Origin: a virus
Direction: 5' to 3' (one strand)
DNA length: 64,000 nt
IMG/VR virus record: IMGVR_UViG_3300021962_000028
Coordinates: 62,001-126,000 of that record
Each line of letters begins with the position of its first letter. Position 1 is the first letter of the stretch. Shown piece after piece: positions 17,330 to 24,779 of the stretch. The position numbers were made by a program, and so were the translations under genes. The notes under the pieces are model-generated. The model made no database searches, was not told where the DNA came from, and worked only from the letters and a program-made list of their open reading frames with translations.

Positions 17330-18109
17330 ATGAAACTATTAACCTTAGCGAAAGCCGTTCAGCCTTTTATTCAAAAAAATATCACATTAGAAGGGATATA
17401 TAAAGAAATTTTAACTAATAAATCATTACCTTTCACAACAATGTTAAAACCTATCGATTTGATTAAATTAGTTTTTTTAGCCAAAAAAGTATCAAACGGT
17501 GAAGACCCAAGAGAAATAATGACACAATTAGATAATAATATTTTTCTTTTCTCAACTGTAGAATTTGGAGATAATAACCAAACAATAGATTGTGAAGAAT
17601 GCCAAGGAGACCCTAGTGTTGAATGTACTTGGTGTGATGGTACTGGTGAAACCGATTGTGATGAATGTGATGGTTCAGGTGAGGATGAGGAAGGAAACTC
17701 GTGTGATGAATGTCAAGGAGGGGGTAAAGTTGAGTGTAATAACTGTGACGGTGAAGGGACTCAAGAGTGCGGATATTGTGATGGTCAAGGATATAATGAG
17801 ACTGAGGATTATACCCCATATGATATTGGGTACTATGTATCATATGATGAAACTCTTAAAAACTCATTACAACAAAGATTATTAAGAAATAACACTGAAG
17901 ACCCAATTTTTAATTCCAAAAAAACATTCTTACTGTCAGTTAATCAAATAGGTGTTGATGAGGGTGATAGTGAAAGTATTAAAGATAATTTCGCAAATAC
18001 AACACACTTATTAGAGATAAATGATGAAGAAGTAAGTGAAAGTCTAATTTATGGAAACGGTAGAATACTACCTACAGGGTTTTTTGATAGTTTAAGTGAA
18101 TTTATGTAA
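17330..18109 (+). CDS. Zinc-finger protein with DnaJ-type CxxCxG repeats, no J domain
   Basis: 259 residues. Residues 85-145 carry at least six CxxC pairs arranged as in the DnaJ central domain (DCEECQGD, CTWCDGTGETDCDECDGSG, CDECQGGG, CNNCDGEG, CGYCDGQG), which binds two zinc ions and helps hold unfolded protein. There is no J domain, so it cannot recruit DnaK in the usual way. The C-terminal half is unassigned. It may be a holding chaperone or a zinc-dependent assembly factor; chaperone function is inferred. Confidence 0.75.
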   Translation: MKLLTLAKAVQPFIQKNITLEGIYKEILTNKSLPFTTMLKPIDLIKLVFLAKKVSNGEDPREIMTQLDNNIFLFSTVEFGDNNQTIDCEECQGDPSVECTWCDGTGETDCDECDGSGEDEEGNSCDECQGGGKVECNNCDGEGTQECGYCDGQGYNETEDYTPYDIGYYVSYDETLKNSLQQRLLRNNTEDPIFNSKKTFLLSVNQIGVDEGDSESIKDNFANTTHLLEINDEEVSESLIYGNGRILPTGFFDSLSEFM

Positions 18110-18715
18110 TTACTTCTCTAAATGACCCATCAAAACACCACCTATTGCGGTTGCGTGAACTTGTAAGTGATTTACAGATTCCATATCAAGTTTGGTCTTT
18201 CTTTTGGTAAAATCCAATCCTAAAGTACCAATAAATTTATCATCAATAGTTTTTATTGAAAATAAGAATCCTGATTTACATCCTGTATCTTCGGCAATAT
18301 ATTTTAAACCGTAGGTTGGGATTGTTTCATCTTTAAAATCAGGGATTTCAATCACATCGTTTTCGTATAATTGATTAATAGACTTGCTAAATAAATTAAC
18401 AGGGATATTTTGAAAATTTAATTGTATTGAATTTACGGAAGGTGATACCGTCTCATAGATAATACTAAATTTAGCCATCGATTTACCTGTTGGGTAAAAG
18501 TGTCCACCATTGTGAAATTGCATTATCCAAACTCTATCCGCTTTAAATTCTTCCTTAATATGTTCAATTTTTGAGGTAATTAATTCACTAACTTGTAGTG
18601 CCTCTTTAACCATATCAGGTTTTTCTTTTTTCTTTTCTAACTTACTCTTTAAGTATAAAAGAACCACAGGACCTAATACCCCCGTTATAAATGCTACAAT
18701 TACTTCACTTGACAT
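18110..18715 (-). CDS. Membrane-anchored GAF-like domain protein
   Basis: 201 residues. One N-terminal membrane segment (VAFITGVLGPVVLLYL, about 5-20), a charged linker, then a GAF-like fold: RVWIMQFHNGGHFYPTG, an effector-pocket region, and a closing block SGFLFSIKTIDDKFIGTLGLDF. GAF domains bind small ligands or form dimers. Such proteins occur in several large phages without known function. It converges on the zinc-finger gene, with stop codons adjacent. Confidence 0.65.
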   Translation of the reverse strand: MSSEVIVAFITGVLGPVVLLYLKSKLEKKKEKPDMVKEALQVSELITSKIEHIKEEFKADRVWIMQFHNGGHFYPTGKSMAKFSIIYETVSPSVNSIQLNFQNIPVNLFSKSINQLYENDVIEIPDFKDETIPTYGLKYIAEDTGCKSGFLFSIKTIDDKFIGTLGLDFTKRKTKLDMESVNHLQVHATAIGGVLMGHLEK

Positions 18716-18763
18716 TAACTAATCTTTTGTTTTATGTTTTATAAATATCCTATTATAAAAAAA

Positions 18764-18784
18764 AATACGACATTATGTCGTATT
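18764..18784 (-). terminator. Rho-independent terminator
   Basis: AATACGACAT/ATGTCGTATT hairpin with a T-run on the minus strand, just after the RNA ligase stop. Its core resembles the TGACATTATGTCA operator near 10916. Confidence 0.75.
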
Positions 18785-19867
18785 TTAAAGTTTTTCAAAT
18801 TTAGGTTTTAGATATTTCCATATCATATGGTCATATGGTTTTCTATCCCACATTGCAAAACATAGTGATTTAACCTTAGGGTGTACCTTATTAAGTTCTA
18901 AATGTTCCGCAAATTCTTTTTTAGTCGGCTCAACTTCTTTATCCCCATATTTACCATATCTAAAATAATCGTGCATCTTACCTGCGTATTCTGAGTAACG
19001 ATAATGGTTATAATTCAAAGTTGAAACATACTGTTTTACTTTTTTGTAAAATTCGTCAGGAACGTCTTTAAGATAGTCCTCCATTTTACCTCCAGAACTT
19101 AAAACTTCCCAAACACCAGTTGTAGATAGATTAGTCATTATTTTATGAAGACGAAGATATTCTTCACCTTTTATCTTCATTCTATCTCCATTAGAGAATC
19201 TAACGACAAACCCTTCTTTATTATCCGCAATGGCGTGTTTCAAGTAAGTGTAGTCAGAAATTCCATCGTATTTTCTAACAATATTAAATCCTAAGTTGTT
19301 CAGAAGGTTTTTAAACCTAACATCCTCATTATTACCTGAATGGATGTTAACCTCATCACCATCTTTAGTGTGTATCATCCCTAATAATACCAAATCTTCA
19401 AAATCGTAAGAACAAACTATTCTATTTTCAGGATAGATTATCTCAAACAAATAAGTATAGTCAGGGTTTAATCTGTTATAATCGTATTTCTGAAGTAACT
19501 TAGTACCTTTAACCGCTTGGTCAGAAGTAAAAGAACCACGAGTAGCAAGAACCCACTCACCTTTATAGTTGAACAGTATCCCTAAAGAACCATCCATTTT
19601 TTCATAAACATCAAACTCTTCAGTTGGGGTGTGTTGGTTTTCTTCTATGTTAAAAAACTTCTTAAATGGTCTTGCAACGACATTACCTTCATTATCAGTA
19701 ACCAAACCACGGCATTGTTTAGTAACGTCATCCCAAAATTTATATTGGTTGTTACCTTCACCGTATTGAACCTTTGGAGTGTAGTTCCATATAGTCAAAG
19801 GAAGGGTAGGATGCACTTGTTTTTGCACCAACTCTTTCTCATAATATTTGTTCAATTGTTCTAACAT
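18785..19867 (-). CDS. rnlA: RNA ligase, T4 Rnl1 type
   Basis: 360 residues. The adenylated lysine motif is KMDGSLG (Lys90 in VYEKMDGSLG); upstream is the Rnl1-type block CRGLVTDNEGNVVARPFKKFFN, and downstream nucleotidyltransferase motifs FEIIYPENRIV, EGFVVRF and KIKGEEYLRL. Length and order match T4 RNA ligase 1 (374 residues), which reseals tRNAs cut by host anticodon nucleases. Together with the large phage tRNA set this suggests tRNA repair. TATCTTTG lies exactly 4 nt before ATG, a likely leaderless early gene. Confidence 0.9.
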   Translation of the reverse strand: MLEQLNKYYEKELVQKQVHPTLPLTIWNYTPKVQYGEGNNQYKFWDDVTKQCRGLVTDNEGNVVARPFKKFFNIEENQHTPTEEFDVYEKMDGSLGILFNYKGEWVLATRGSFTSDQAVKGTKLLQKYDYNRLNPDYTYLFEIIYPENRIVCSYDFEDLVLLGMIHTKDGDEVNIHSGNNEDVRFKNLLNNLGFNIVRKYDGISDYTYLKHAIADNKEGFVVRFSNGDRMKIKGEEYLRLHKIMTNLSTTGVWEVLSSGGKMEDYLKDVPDEFYKKVKQYVSTLNYNHYRYSEYAGKMHDYFRYGKYGDKEVEPTKKEFAEHLELNKVHPKVKSLCFAMWDRKPYDHMIWKYLKPKFEKL

Positions 19868-19871
19868 ACTA

Positions 19872-19879
19872 CAAAGATA
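19872..19879 (-). promoter_or_regulatory. TATCTTTG box 4 nt before ATG
   Basis: TATCTTTG-TAGT-ATG at the RNA ligase start. Confidence 0.65.
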
Positions 19880-19894
19880 ATATTTTTTATTTAA

Positions 19895-20131
19895 TTACCA
19901 ACTATCAACGTCGGTTAAATCTAATTCTGTTCTTGTTTTGTGGCTATACACCGCAATTCCACTACCAATACCTGTTGGTGTTATTTTCCAAGTGAATGTA
20001 CCATATTCACCATAAATCGCTTTAATGTGTGATAACCACTCATCATACATTTTCTGTTGTTTCTCGCTGAGCTCCTCGTGTATCACGGTTTTTCTCGTAT
20101 TCTTTCCTCCCATCGCATTTAGTTTTTTCAT
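19895..20131 (-). CDS. Small hypothetical protein
   Basis: 78 residues (MKKLNAMGGKNTRKTVIHEELSEKQQKMYDEWL...), ending in a beta-rich segment GTFTWKITPTGIGSGIAVYSHKT. No recognised family. It overlaps the next upstream gene by 89 nt in another frame on the same strand. Confidence 0.6.
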   Translation of the reverse strand: MKKLNAMGGKNTRKTVIHEELSEKQQKMYDEWLSHIKAIYGEYGTFTWKITPTGIGSGIAVYSHKTRTELDLTDVDSW

Positions 20132-20261
20132 TTATATTCCAAAGTTCTTTTCCTCCATTTTTCATATGACAGTTATGGGGTTTATCCATTCGTTTGGAGA
20201 ACCCAACAATCATATCATTATGTTTATTCCTTACAACCCAAGGACATTCTTTACAACTCAT
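20043..20261 (-). CDS. Small Cys/His-rich, probably zinc-binding protein
   Basis: 72 residues. MSCKECPWVVRNKHND, then KPHNCHM, then ELWNINEKTKCDG: CxxCPW plus HNCHM and a late Cys form a plausible zinc site. I recall this arrangement from unnamed T4-like phage proteins. Its ATG abuts the stop of the phosphoesterase gene; the unusually long overlap with the 19895 gene is in a different frame, and both look real. Confidence 0.6.
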   Translation of the reverse strand: MSCKECPWVVRNKHNDMIVGFSKRMDKPHNCHMKNGGKELWNINEKTKCDGRKEYEKNRDTRGAQRETTENV

Positions 20262-20920
20262 TACCCTACAACCCCCGTTAATTCATCTAAGTGATGGTCG
20301 TTACCAATTTCAGACACTTTGTCTCTGTGACGTAATAATGGAACTACTTCTCTCATAACGTTGTACGGTCTGAACTCAGGGTGTCCATCCATCCCCACAT
20401 CCATACGTTGACCTTTACCAAATCTCAAACTAGTCGGTAGGTGACAATGTCCGTGAAGGTGCATAACACCCTTGTTTAATCCGTCCCAAGAGCTAATTGG
20501 GTAGTGCATCAAACGGAATGTGTGTTCTGCAATTTTCAAAGTGTTATAATGTGAAACACTTTTGAAATAACCTTGGCATCCTTGTCGGTTGTTTTCAATG
20601 TGGTGGTCGTGATTACCAAGAATAAGGTGAATGTTTTTACAAACAATTCGGTCCCAAAATTCTTTAATAGATTCAAACCCACCAAATGACCAGTCTCCAA
20701 GACAGATTAAGATGTCGTCTTGCATAACATTTTCATTAATGTTATTTACGATTGACGCATTCATTTTATCTAACGATTCAAAATCACGAGTCTGTGAAAT
20801 TGGAATCGACCCGTCAGGCATACGCCAATTTGTAGTGCCACGACATATGTTTTTGTGATTGTAATGTGGGTCTGAAAAAATCCACACATTACCTTTAAAA
20901 TCTTTATCTATTTTAATCAT
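20261..20920 (-). CDS. Calcineurin-like metallophosphoesterase
   Basis: 219 residues with all metal motifs in order: FSDPHYNH (DxH), LGDWSFGG (GD), GNHDHH (GNHD), LMHYPISSW and HGHCH (GHxH). Members cut phosphomono- or diesters, including 2',3'-cyclic phosphates. Its place in a run with RNA ligase, CYTH and cyclic-phosphate receiver genes suggests RNA end processing, though the substrate is not shown by the sequence. A second paralogue-like enzyme is at 48277. Confidence 0.87.
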   Translation of the reverse strand: MIKIDKDFKGNVWIFSDPHYNHKNICRGTTNWRMPDGSIPISQTRDFESLDKMNASIVNNINENVMQDDILICLGDWSFGGFESIKEFWDRIVCKNIHLILGNHDHHIENNRQGCQGYFKSVSHYNTLKIAEHTFRLMHYPISSWDGLNKGVMHLHGHCHLPTSLRFGKGQRMDVGMDGHPEFRPYNVMREVVPLLRHRDKVSEIGNDHHLDELTGVVG

Positions 20921-20921
20921 C

Positions 20922-21383
20922 TTATTCCGCTAATTTCTTATTACTAAATTCTTTAATACCTGTAACCTCATATAATATTTCCTTCTCAATATATCTTGGA
21001 AAACTGATTTTATCGTTTAGGTCTTTTAATTCGACCTCTAAGATTATTATGTTAATTCCGTTATACTTGTCAATCTCAAATTTATGTCCCTTATATTTAA
21101 TTACGGTTCTTGTTTTATTTATATGTAACGAATTACTTAAATTTAATTCATTAAACTCTTCTTGAGTCAATGTTATCTCCTCCTCCTGATTAACACCTTT
21201 AGAGATATTTGTTTTTTTTGTTTTGAATATCTGTACGTCACCTGTAGGGGTCTCAACTTGATATCTATAACGATACCCATCTGAATGATACCACTGTTCA
21301 ATTTGATAAACAGTGTTAATTCTTTCTAATCTTGGGAATCTTTTTAACAAAAATTTTCGTTCTATCTCTTTAAATGTTTTCAT
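20922..21383 (-). CDS. CYTH-fold protein
   Basis: 153 residues starting MKTFKEIERKFLLKRFP: the EIERKFL motif opens CYTH/triphosphate tunnel enzymes. Later pairs RYRYQVE, IFKTKKTN, TRTVIKYKGHKFEIDKY and ILEVELKD supply the alternating charged strands of the tunnel. Family members hydrolyse triphosphates or make cAMP; the substrate is unknown here. The gene overlaps its upstream neighbour by 4 nt. Confidence 0.8.
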   Translation of the reverse strand: MKTFKEIERKFLLKRFPRLERINTVYQIEQWYHSDGYRYRYQVETPTGDVQIFKTKKTNISKGVNQEEEITLTQEEFNELNLSNSLHINKTRTVIKYKGHKFEIDKYNGINIIILEVELKDLNDKISFPRYIEKEILYEVTGIKEFSNKKLAE

Positions 21384-21868
21384 ACTAATTCCATTTCTTT
21401 TTTAAACCATTTAGGTGTTTCTCGATTTTTCCATACCGCGAATCCTGATTTTGCACCAATATAATAATTTCGATACGATTCAACAACGGATTTAACTTTA
21501 TACTCGTCAGGCATTGCTTTTGGTGGTTCAGTAAATCCTTTGTCACAAATGTTTGGTTTATTTGTTACACACCACTCAATCACATCCTGTGATTTATGTC
21601 GTTTTTCATATCGGTAAGTATACTCTTTACACAACTCTAAACCCAGTTCACAAAGATACAAATAATTTGTCAAACTTTCACGAGTCCATATCGCACAAGG
21701 ATGATTTTTATGTGATAATTTGTAAGGAACTTGTGGGGTAACTTGTGGGGTTAAATGGTGAACACCACACAATAATTGAGCGGTTTCAAGTATCATTTTA
21801 ACTACGTGTTTATCACAATGATATTCCGCACATTTTTTTAAATCAAAATCAAGAAAAAATATATTCAT
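21380..21868 (-). CDS. Conserved phage protein, CDKHVVKM family
   Basis: 162 residues beginning MNIFFLDFDLKKCAEYHCDKHVVKMILETAQLL, a sequence pattern I recall from many T4-like and cyanophage hypotheticals, with HPCAIWTRES and MPDEYK further on. A loose resemblance to pyrimidine-dimer glycosylase-type proteins exists in the DKHVVKM block, but catalytic function is not established. The gene is part of a tightly overlapping leftward operon. Confidence 0.65.
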   Translation of the reverse strand: MNIFFLDFDLKKCAEYHCDKHVVKMILETAQLLCGVHHLTPQVTPQVPYKLSHKNHPCAIWTRESLTNYLYLCELGLELCKEYTYRYEKRHKSQDVIEWCVTNKPNICDKGFTEPPKAMPDEYKVKSVVESYRNYYIGAKSGFAVWKNRETPKWFKKEMELV

Positions 21869-22101
21869 TATGTATTAAATTGTTCCCACCAAGTAGGAAT
21901 GTTAACTAATATGGCAACCTCAACAATTACCATTAAAACTCTACCGAAAGTTGTTGTAAACGCCCACCAATGAAATGGATTAAAGTCCCAAGCTATAAAA
22001 CTACCAAGTAGGTAAAAAATCCCGTTAGCTATTACTAACGGGAGTGTTATCATCCAAATCACTTCTAAAAATGCGTTTATTTTATACTTCAACTTTTCCA
22101 T
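21868..22101 (-). CDS. Small membrane protein
   Basis: 77 residues with two hydrophobic spans: FLEVIWMITLPLVIANGIFYLLGSF and FTTTFGRVLMVIVEVAILVNI. No family recognised. It overlaps the upstream stop, so it is co-expressed with its neighbours. Confidence 0.65.
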   Translation of the reverse strand: MEKLKYKINAFLEVIWMITLPLVIANGIFYLLGSFIAWDFNPFHWWAFTTTFGRVLMVIVEVAILVNIPTWWEQFNT

Positions 22102-22102
22102 A

Positions 22103-22543
22103 TTATACTGTGTGTTCTATTTGTACTCTAATACAATCTTGAGGTAATCGATTGATATGTCGGTAGTTATTAATATACCCCATCATATTTGCACTGCCAA
22201 TAGCATTCGCAGAGTGGACTACAACGTTCACAACAGGTTTACCGTCCATCCATTGTTCCACTAACCATTTAGTACAATCCATACCTGTTTTTTCGGTGAT
22301 GTTATCGTAGTTCAATTCGTAGTTATGGTAAACATTTTTATGCCACTCCGCCATTGCAGTGTCACCTAAATCGTGGTCCAAAGAAATCAAACTAATATTT
22401 TCCAATCCAATCTCGGTCACTTTTTCTACAAATTCATCGTAAGAACGAACAACAACCCATTGGTCTTTTTCAACAGGAGTTCTTACATCATCCAAATATA
22501 TTCTTTGTTTCATACTATAATTTTTTTTACTAATTTTCTTCAT
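22103..22543 (-). CDS. Cyclic-phosphate processing receiver-domain protein (cREC-like)
   Basis: About 146 residues. RIYLDDVRTPVEKDQWVVV, then ISLISLDHDLGD and VNVVVHSANAIGSANMMGYI follow the pattern of the cREC receiver-like family, linked by published comparative genomics to RNA 2',3'-cyclic phosphate processing. The start at 22543 has TATATTTG exactly 4 nt before ATG, as at other genes; an ATG at 22513 (MKQRIYLDD) is a good alternative that matches family N-termini. The RNA ligase, phosphoesterase and CYTH genes follow downstream. Confidence 0.75.
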   Translation of the reverse strand: MKKISKKNYSMKQRIYLDDVRTPVEKDQWVVVRSYDEFVEKVTEIGLENISLISLDHDLGDTAMAEWHKNVYHNYELNYDNITEKTGMDCTKWLVEQWMDGKPVVNVVVHSANAIGSANMMGYINNYRHINRLPQDCIRVQIEHTV

Positions 22544-22547
22544 TTGA

Positions 22548-22555
22548 CAAATATA
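22548..22555 (-). promoter_or_regulatory. TATATTTG box 4 nt before ATG
   Basis: TATATTTG-TCAA-ATG(22543) on the minus strand. Confidence 0.6.
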
Positions 22556-22559
22556 TGGA

Positions 22560-23060
22560 TTAACTACCAACTTTCCAAGCGAAGTTTACAATCTTTCTTT
22601 TTTTAACTGCGTCTTCAGTATTACCAATAACAACACCATCTTTAATTGTAAACGCGTGTCTACTAACACACATAACATAAGTTCCTTTTGGGTATTTTTT
22701 AATAAAAGTACCTACGGTCATTTTACGATTAACTTTCTTACCTTTTACTGTAACAGTATACTCAAGAGTGTTGAAAGACGAATGTTCAATAGGTTTCCCC
22801 ATTTCTTTACAACATTTACGACCAATACGAACACGGTCTTTAGCGAATTTATTCATTCCAGGAATGAATCCAAAAGTACCTTGTCTTGGTTTACGTCCAA
22901 ATTTATCAGCAACAAATTTATGAGCCTTATCATATTCAATATCAAATGCCGATGCTATCGCACGAACAACACAGTCATTAGTTTCAGATTTTGCGATAGA
23001 AGAATTATCATAACCTTTAATCGCTTCGGATGTCTTACAGTATGGTAGTTGATTTTTCAT
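22560..23060 (-). CDS. Putative cysteine protease-like protein
   Basis: 166 residues. TNDCVVRAIASAFDIEYDKAHKFV supplies a Cys at a helix start and KGTYVMCVSRHAFTIKDGVVIGN supplies a His before a hydrophobic strand, the Cys-His pattern of papain-like and C39-type folds seen in phage proteins. Between them is a basic stretch with GRKPRQGT. Enzyme activity is not certain. TATCTTTG lies 4 nt before ATG. Confidence 0.65.
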   Translation of the reverse strand: MKNQLPYCKTSEAIKGYDNSSIAKSETNDCVVRAIASAFDIEYDKAHKFVADKFGRKPRQGTFGFIPGMNKFAKDRVRIGRKCCKEMGKPIEHSSFNTLEYTVTVKGKKVNRKMTVGTFIKKYPKGTYVMCVSRHAFTIKDGVVIGNTEDAVKKRKIVNFAWKVGS

Positions 23061-23064
23061 AAGA

Positions 23065-23072
23065 CAAAGATA
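23065..23072 (-). promoter_or_regulatory. TATCTTTG box 4 nt before ATG
   Basis: TATCTTTG-TCTT-ATG at 23060. Confidence 0.65.
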
Positions 23073-23105
23073 TGAAGAATATTTTAATTGGCAAAGAAAA
23101 ATATG

Positions 23106-23191
23106 CGGAAGATGAGGGGCTCGAACCCTCGCGACTTTAACATCCTACCTGTTTAGCAAACAGGCCCCTTCACCAACTTGGGTAATCTTCC
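23106..23191 (-). tRNA. tRNA-Ser(GCT)
   Basis: Acceptor GGAAGAT/ATCTTCC with G73, anticodon loop TTGCTAA on a CCTGT/ACAGG stem, a long variable arm, and T-loop TTCGAGC. Reads AGC and AGU codons. Confidence 0.93.
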
Positions 23192-23196
23192 AATAG

Positions 23197-23268
23197 TAGT
23201 CCCTGAGGGATTCGAACCCCCACTAAAACATCCGTAGTGTTTCGTGCTCTCCGTTACACCAAGAGACT
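23197..23268 (-). tRNA. tRNA-Arg(ACG)
   Basis: Acceptor AGTCTCT/AGGGACT with A73; anticodon loop CTACGGA on AAACA/TGTTT; T-loop TTCGAAT. A34 would need deamination to inosine by a TadA-type enzyme. Confidence 0.9.
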
Positions 23269-23274
23269 GTACAT

Positions 23275-23478
23275 CTAATTAAAGGTATATTTCATATCTT
23301 CATTAAAGATAAAAACATTACCTTCTTGAGTTATACCTAACTTACTCAAAACAATATTAAATTCTTCTTGAGTGAAAAATTTAGATTGTACCAACCTGTA
23401 ATACGAGTTTAATAAATCAACTATCTCAGGTTCTGAAATTTGATGGGTGTTTAATAATTCATTTAATTTGTCTGTCAT
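23275..23478 (-). CDS. Small hypothetical protein between tRNAs
   Basis: 67 residues (MTDKLNELLNTHQISEPEIVDLLNSYYRLV...), helical and charged. The longer frame to 23628 begins with residues that cover structured RNA sequence, so the start at 23478 is preferred. No family recognised. Confidence 0.55.
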   Translation of the reverse strand: MTDKLNELLNTHQISEPEIVDLLNSYYRLVQSKFFTQEEFNIVLSKLGITQEGNVFIFNEDMKYTFN

Positions 23479-23918
23479 ATATTTTAGGATTTTAAGTGTC
23501 AGAATAAAAAGGTCCTGAATCATCCCTCCGCCTTCTGAGGAGAACCTTTTAGTTTTTAGTATAGTTTGGCGTTCATAGTATCCCACACCGATATGACTAA
23601 GATTCGTTAGCCCATAGTAACCATCCACGGTGGGTCTGTACTCTCACCCATATTTCAGGGTTACCCTCAGAACATCTTCACCCTACCCCCAAAGTTACGT
23701 GGCGAGTCTCACTCGGAAGACAGAGTGTGTATTGTAAGATTGTTCAGTGTTCTTACAACTTGTGGATTGTATTACGACTAATTAAAGCCCCTCACCCCCT
23801 TAATCCATAATGGGGAATCCTTGTTTGTTTGTGTAGCCTCCCCCATAGCCTTGAAGCCTTCAAGTCAGGTTCACACTCCATAACGGTAGGATATTTCCGT
23901 TAATCGTGGGGTCTTTTG
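23479..23918 (-). ncRNA. Structured non-coding stretch in tRNA array
   Basis: About 440 nt, GC-richer than surrounding genes, with no convincing gene. Minus-strand reading shows strong hairpins, including TTGTAAGA/TCTTACAA and GGGTAACCC-type pairs. It may be a discrete ncRNA or decayed tRNA genes. Confidence 0.4.
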
Positions 23919-24003
23919 CGGAGGAAGTAGGATTCGAACCTACGGTACCTTGCGGTACGCTAGTTTTCAAGACTAGTGCAATCGACCACTCTGCCATTCC
24001 TCC
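23919..24003 (-). tRNA. tRNA-Ser(TGA)
   Basis: Acceptor GGAGGAA/TTCCTCC with G73; loop CTTGAAA on CTAGT/ACTAG; variable arm TACCGCAAGGTA; T-loop TTCGAAT. Reads UCN codons. Confidence 0.94.
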
Positions 24004-24102
24004 AATTTAGGTCGTCACGAACCCATCTGTGACTTATTACTAGATACTTGTAGTTTACTTACTATAGTTTAATCCGTTACTACAAGGGAACCCAACCTAT
24101 CG

Positions 24103-24176
24103 GGTGACTAACGGGAATCGAACCCGTGACAACTTGAACCACAATCAAGTGCTCTGCCTACTGAGCTATAGCCACC
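24103..24176 (-). tRNA. tRNA-His(GTG)
   Basis: Acceptor GTGGCTA/TAGTCAC with G-1 and C73, the histidine identity pair; loop TTGTGGT on CTTGA/TCAAG; T-loop TTCGATT. Confidence 0.93.
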
Positions 24177-24390
24177 ATATTAATCGTTCAATCATTTTTG
24201 ACTGTCCCCAATACCGAATTTCAGCGGCAACTCACTTTTGTGAGGGGTTAGAACTTGTGTGTTAACTTACTCCTGTTACTGGTACACTAACCAACCGACT
24301 TAGACTCAAGTAATCGGCTCAGGTCCCTATGGTTGTAACACCACTTCTCATCATTCGGGAGCAAACTAGTCGTGTACTACTCGACTCGTG
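24177..24390 (-). ncRNA. Structured non-coding spacer
   Basis: About 214 nt without a gene. Minus strand shows a multi-branched fold: CCCC/GGGG closing CTCAC-AAAA-GTGAG and CCG/CGG hairpins near 24205-24250, and GGTTAG/CTAACC just upstream. Confidence 0.4.
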
Positions 24391-24492
24391 TAGTCAGGAC
24401 AGGATTCGAACCTATTCCGTCTTTGCCATAAAGAGTCATCCGTACTGTTACTCAACCTTGGGGAGGTGACACCAACCAATGGTCTCCTGACT
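24391..24492 (-). tRNA. Aberrant tRNA-like gene (102 nt)
   Basis: A perfect 7-bp acceptor AGTCAGG/CCTGACT with A73 and a normal T-arm (ATAGG-TTCGAAT-CCTGT) enclose about 70 nt instead of about 42. A D-arm ACC/GGT and possible loop TCCCCAA can be drawn, followed by two extra hairpins (GAGT/ACTC and CTTT-ATGGC-AAAG). I cannot assign an anticodon safely; it may be a tRNA with a giant variable arm, a decoy or a pseudogene. Confidence 0.5.
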
Positions 24493-24497
24493 ATTTG

Positions 24498-24631
24498 TAA
24501 TCAAGGTCGGACTCGAACCGAATACCGTTCAAGACGGATTAGACAACCTTACGACTCCATAGACCCCACAAGTGTCTGGGACTATTGGTCTTGGGGACTC
24601 GGGCACCGTCCCTCATTACGCCCACTTGATT
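24498..24631 (-). tRNA. Aberrant tRNA-like gene (134 nt)
   Basis: Acceptor AATCAAG/CTTGATT with A73, D-stem-like GGGC/GCCC and a canonical T-loop TTCGAGT flank about 60 nt more than a tRNA should hold. A hairpin with loop TCTTGAA (AATCCG/CGG-T-ATT) lies close to the T-arm. Anticodon not assignable with confidence. Confidence 0.45.
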
Positions 24632-24636
24632 ATTTA

Positions 24637-24682
24637 CCCCACTTCACCAGGTTAACGGACTGGCTGCCATATGGGAGTGGGG
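24637..24682 (-). other. Hairpin with 7-bp closing stem
   Basis: CCCCACT/AGTGGGG ends enclose an inner CCAG/CTGG stem and a CCATATGG palindrome. It lies between the 134-nt tRNA-like gene and tRNA-Phe. Possible processing signal or degenerate tRNA-like element. Confidence 0.45.
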
Positions 24683-24706
24683 GTTTCCCGTTAATTCGGG
24701 ACTCCG

Positions 24707-24779
24707 TGGAACGGGGCGGAATCGAACCGCCGACACCTTGCTCTTCAGGCAAGTGCTCTACCAACTGAGCTACCGTTCC
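24707..24779 (-). tRNA. tRNA-Phe(GAA)
   Basis: Acceptor GGAACGG/CCGTTCC with A73; loop CTGAAGA on CTTGC/GCAAG; T-loop TTCGATT. Confidence 0.95.

Noticed and set aside
23479-23628. N-terminal extension of the 67-residue protein
   Set aside because: It covers hairpin-rich non-coding sequence and adds no protein-like pattern; ATG 23478 is sufficient.
24391-24631. Group I intron in the long tRNA-like genes
   Set aside because: The extra 30-60 nt are far too short and lack group I core elements; the inserts are simple hairpins.
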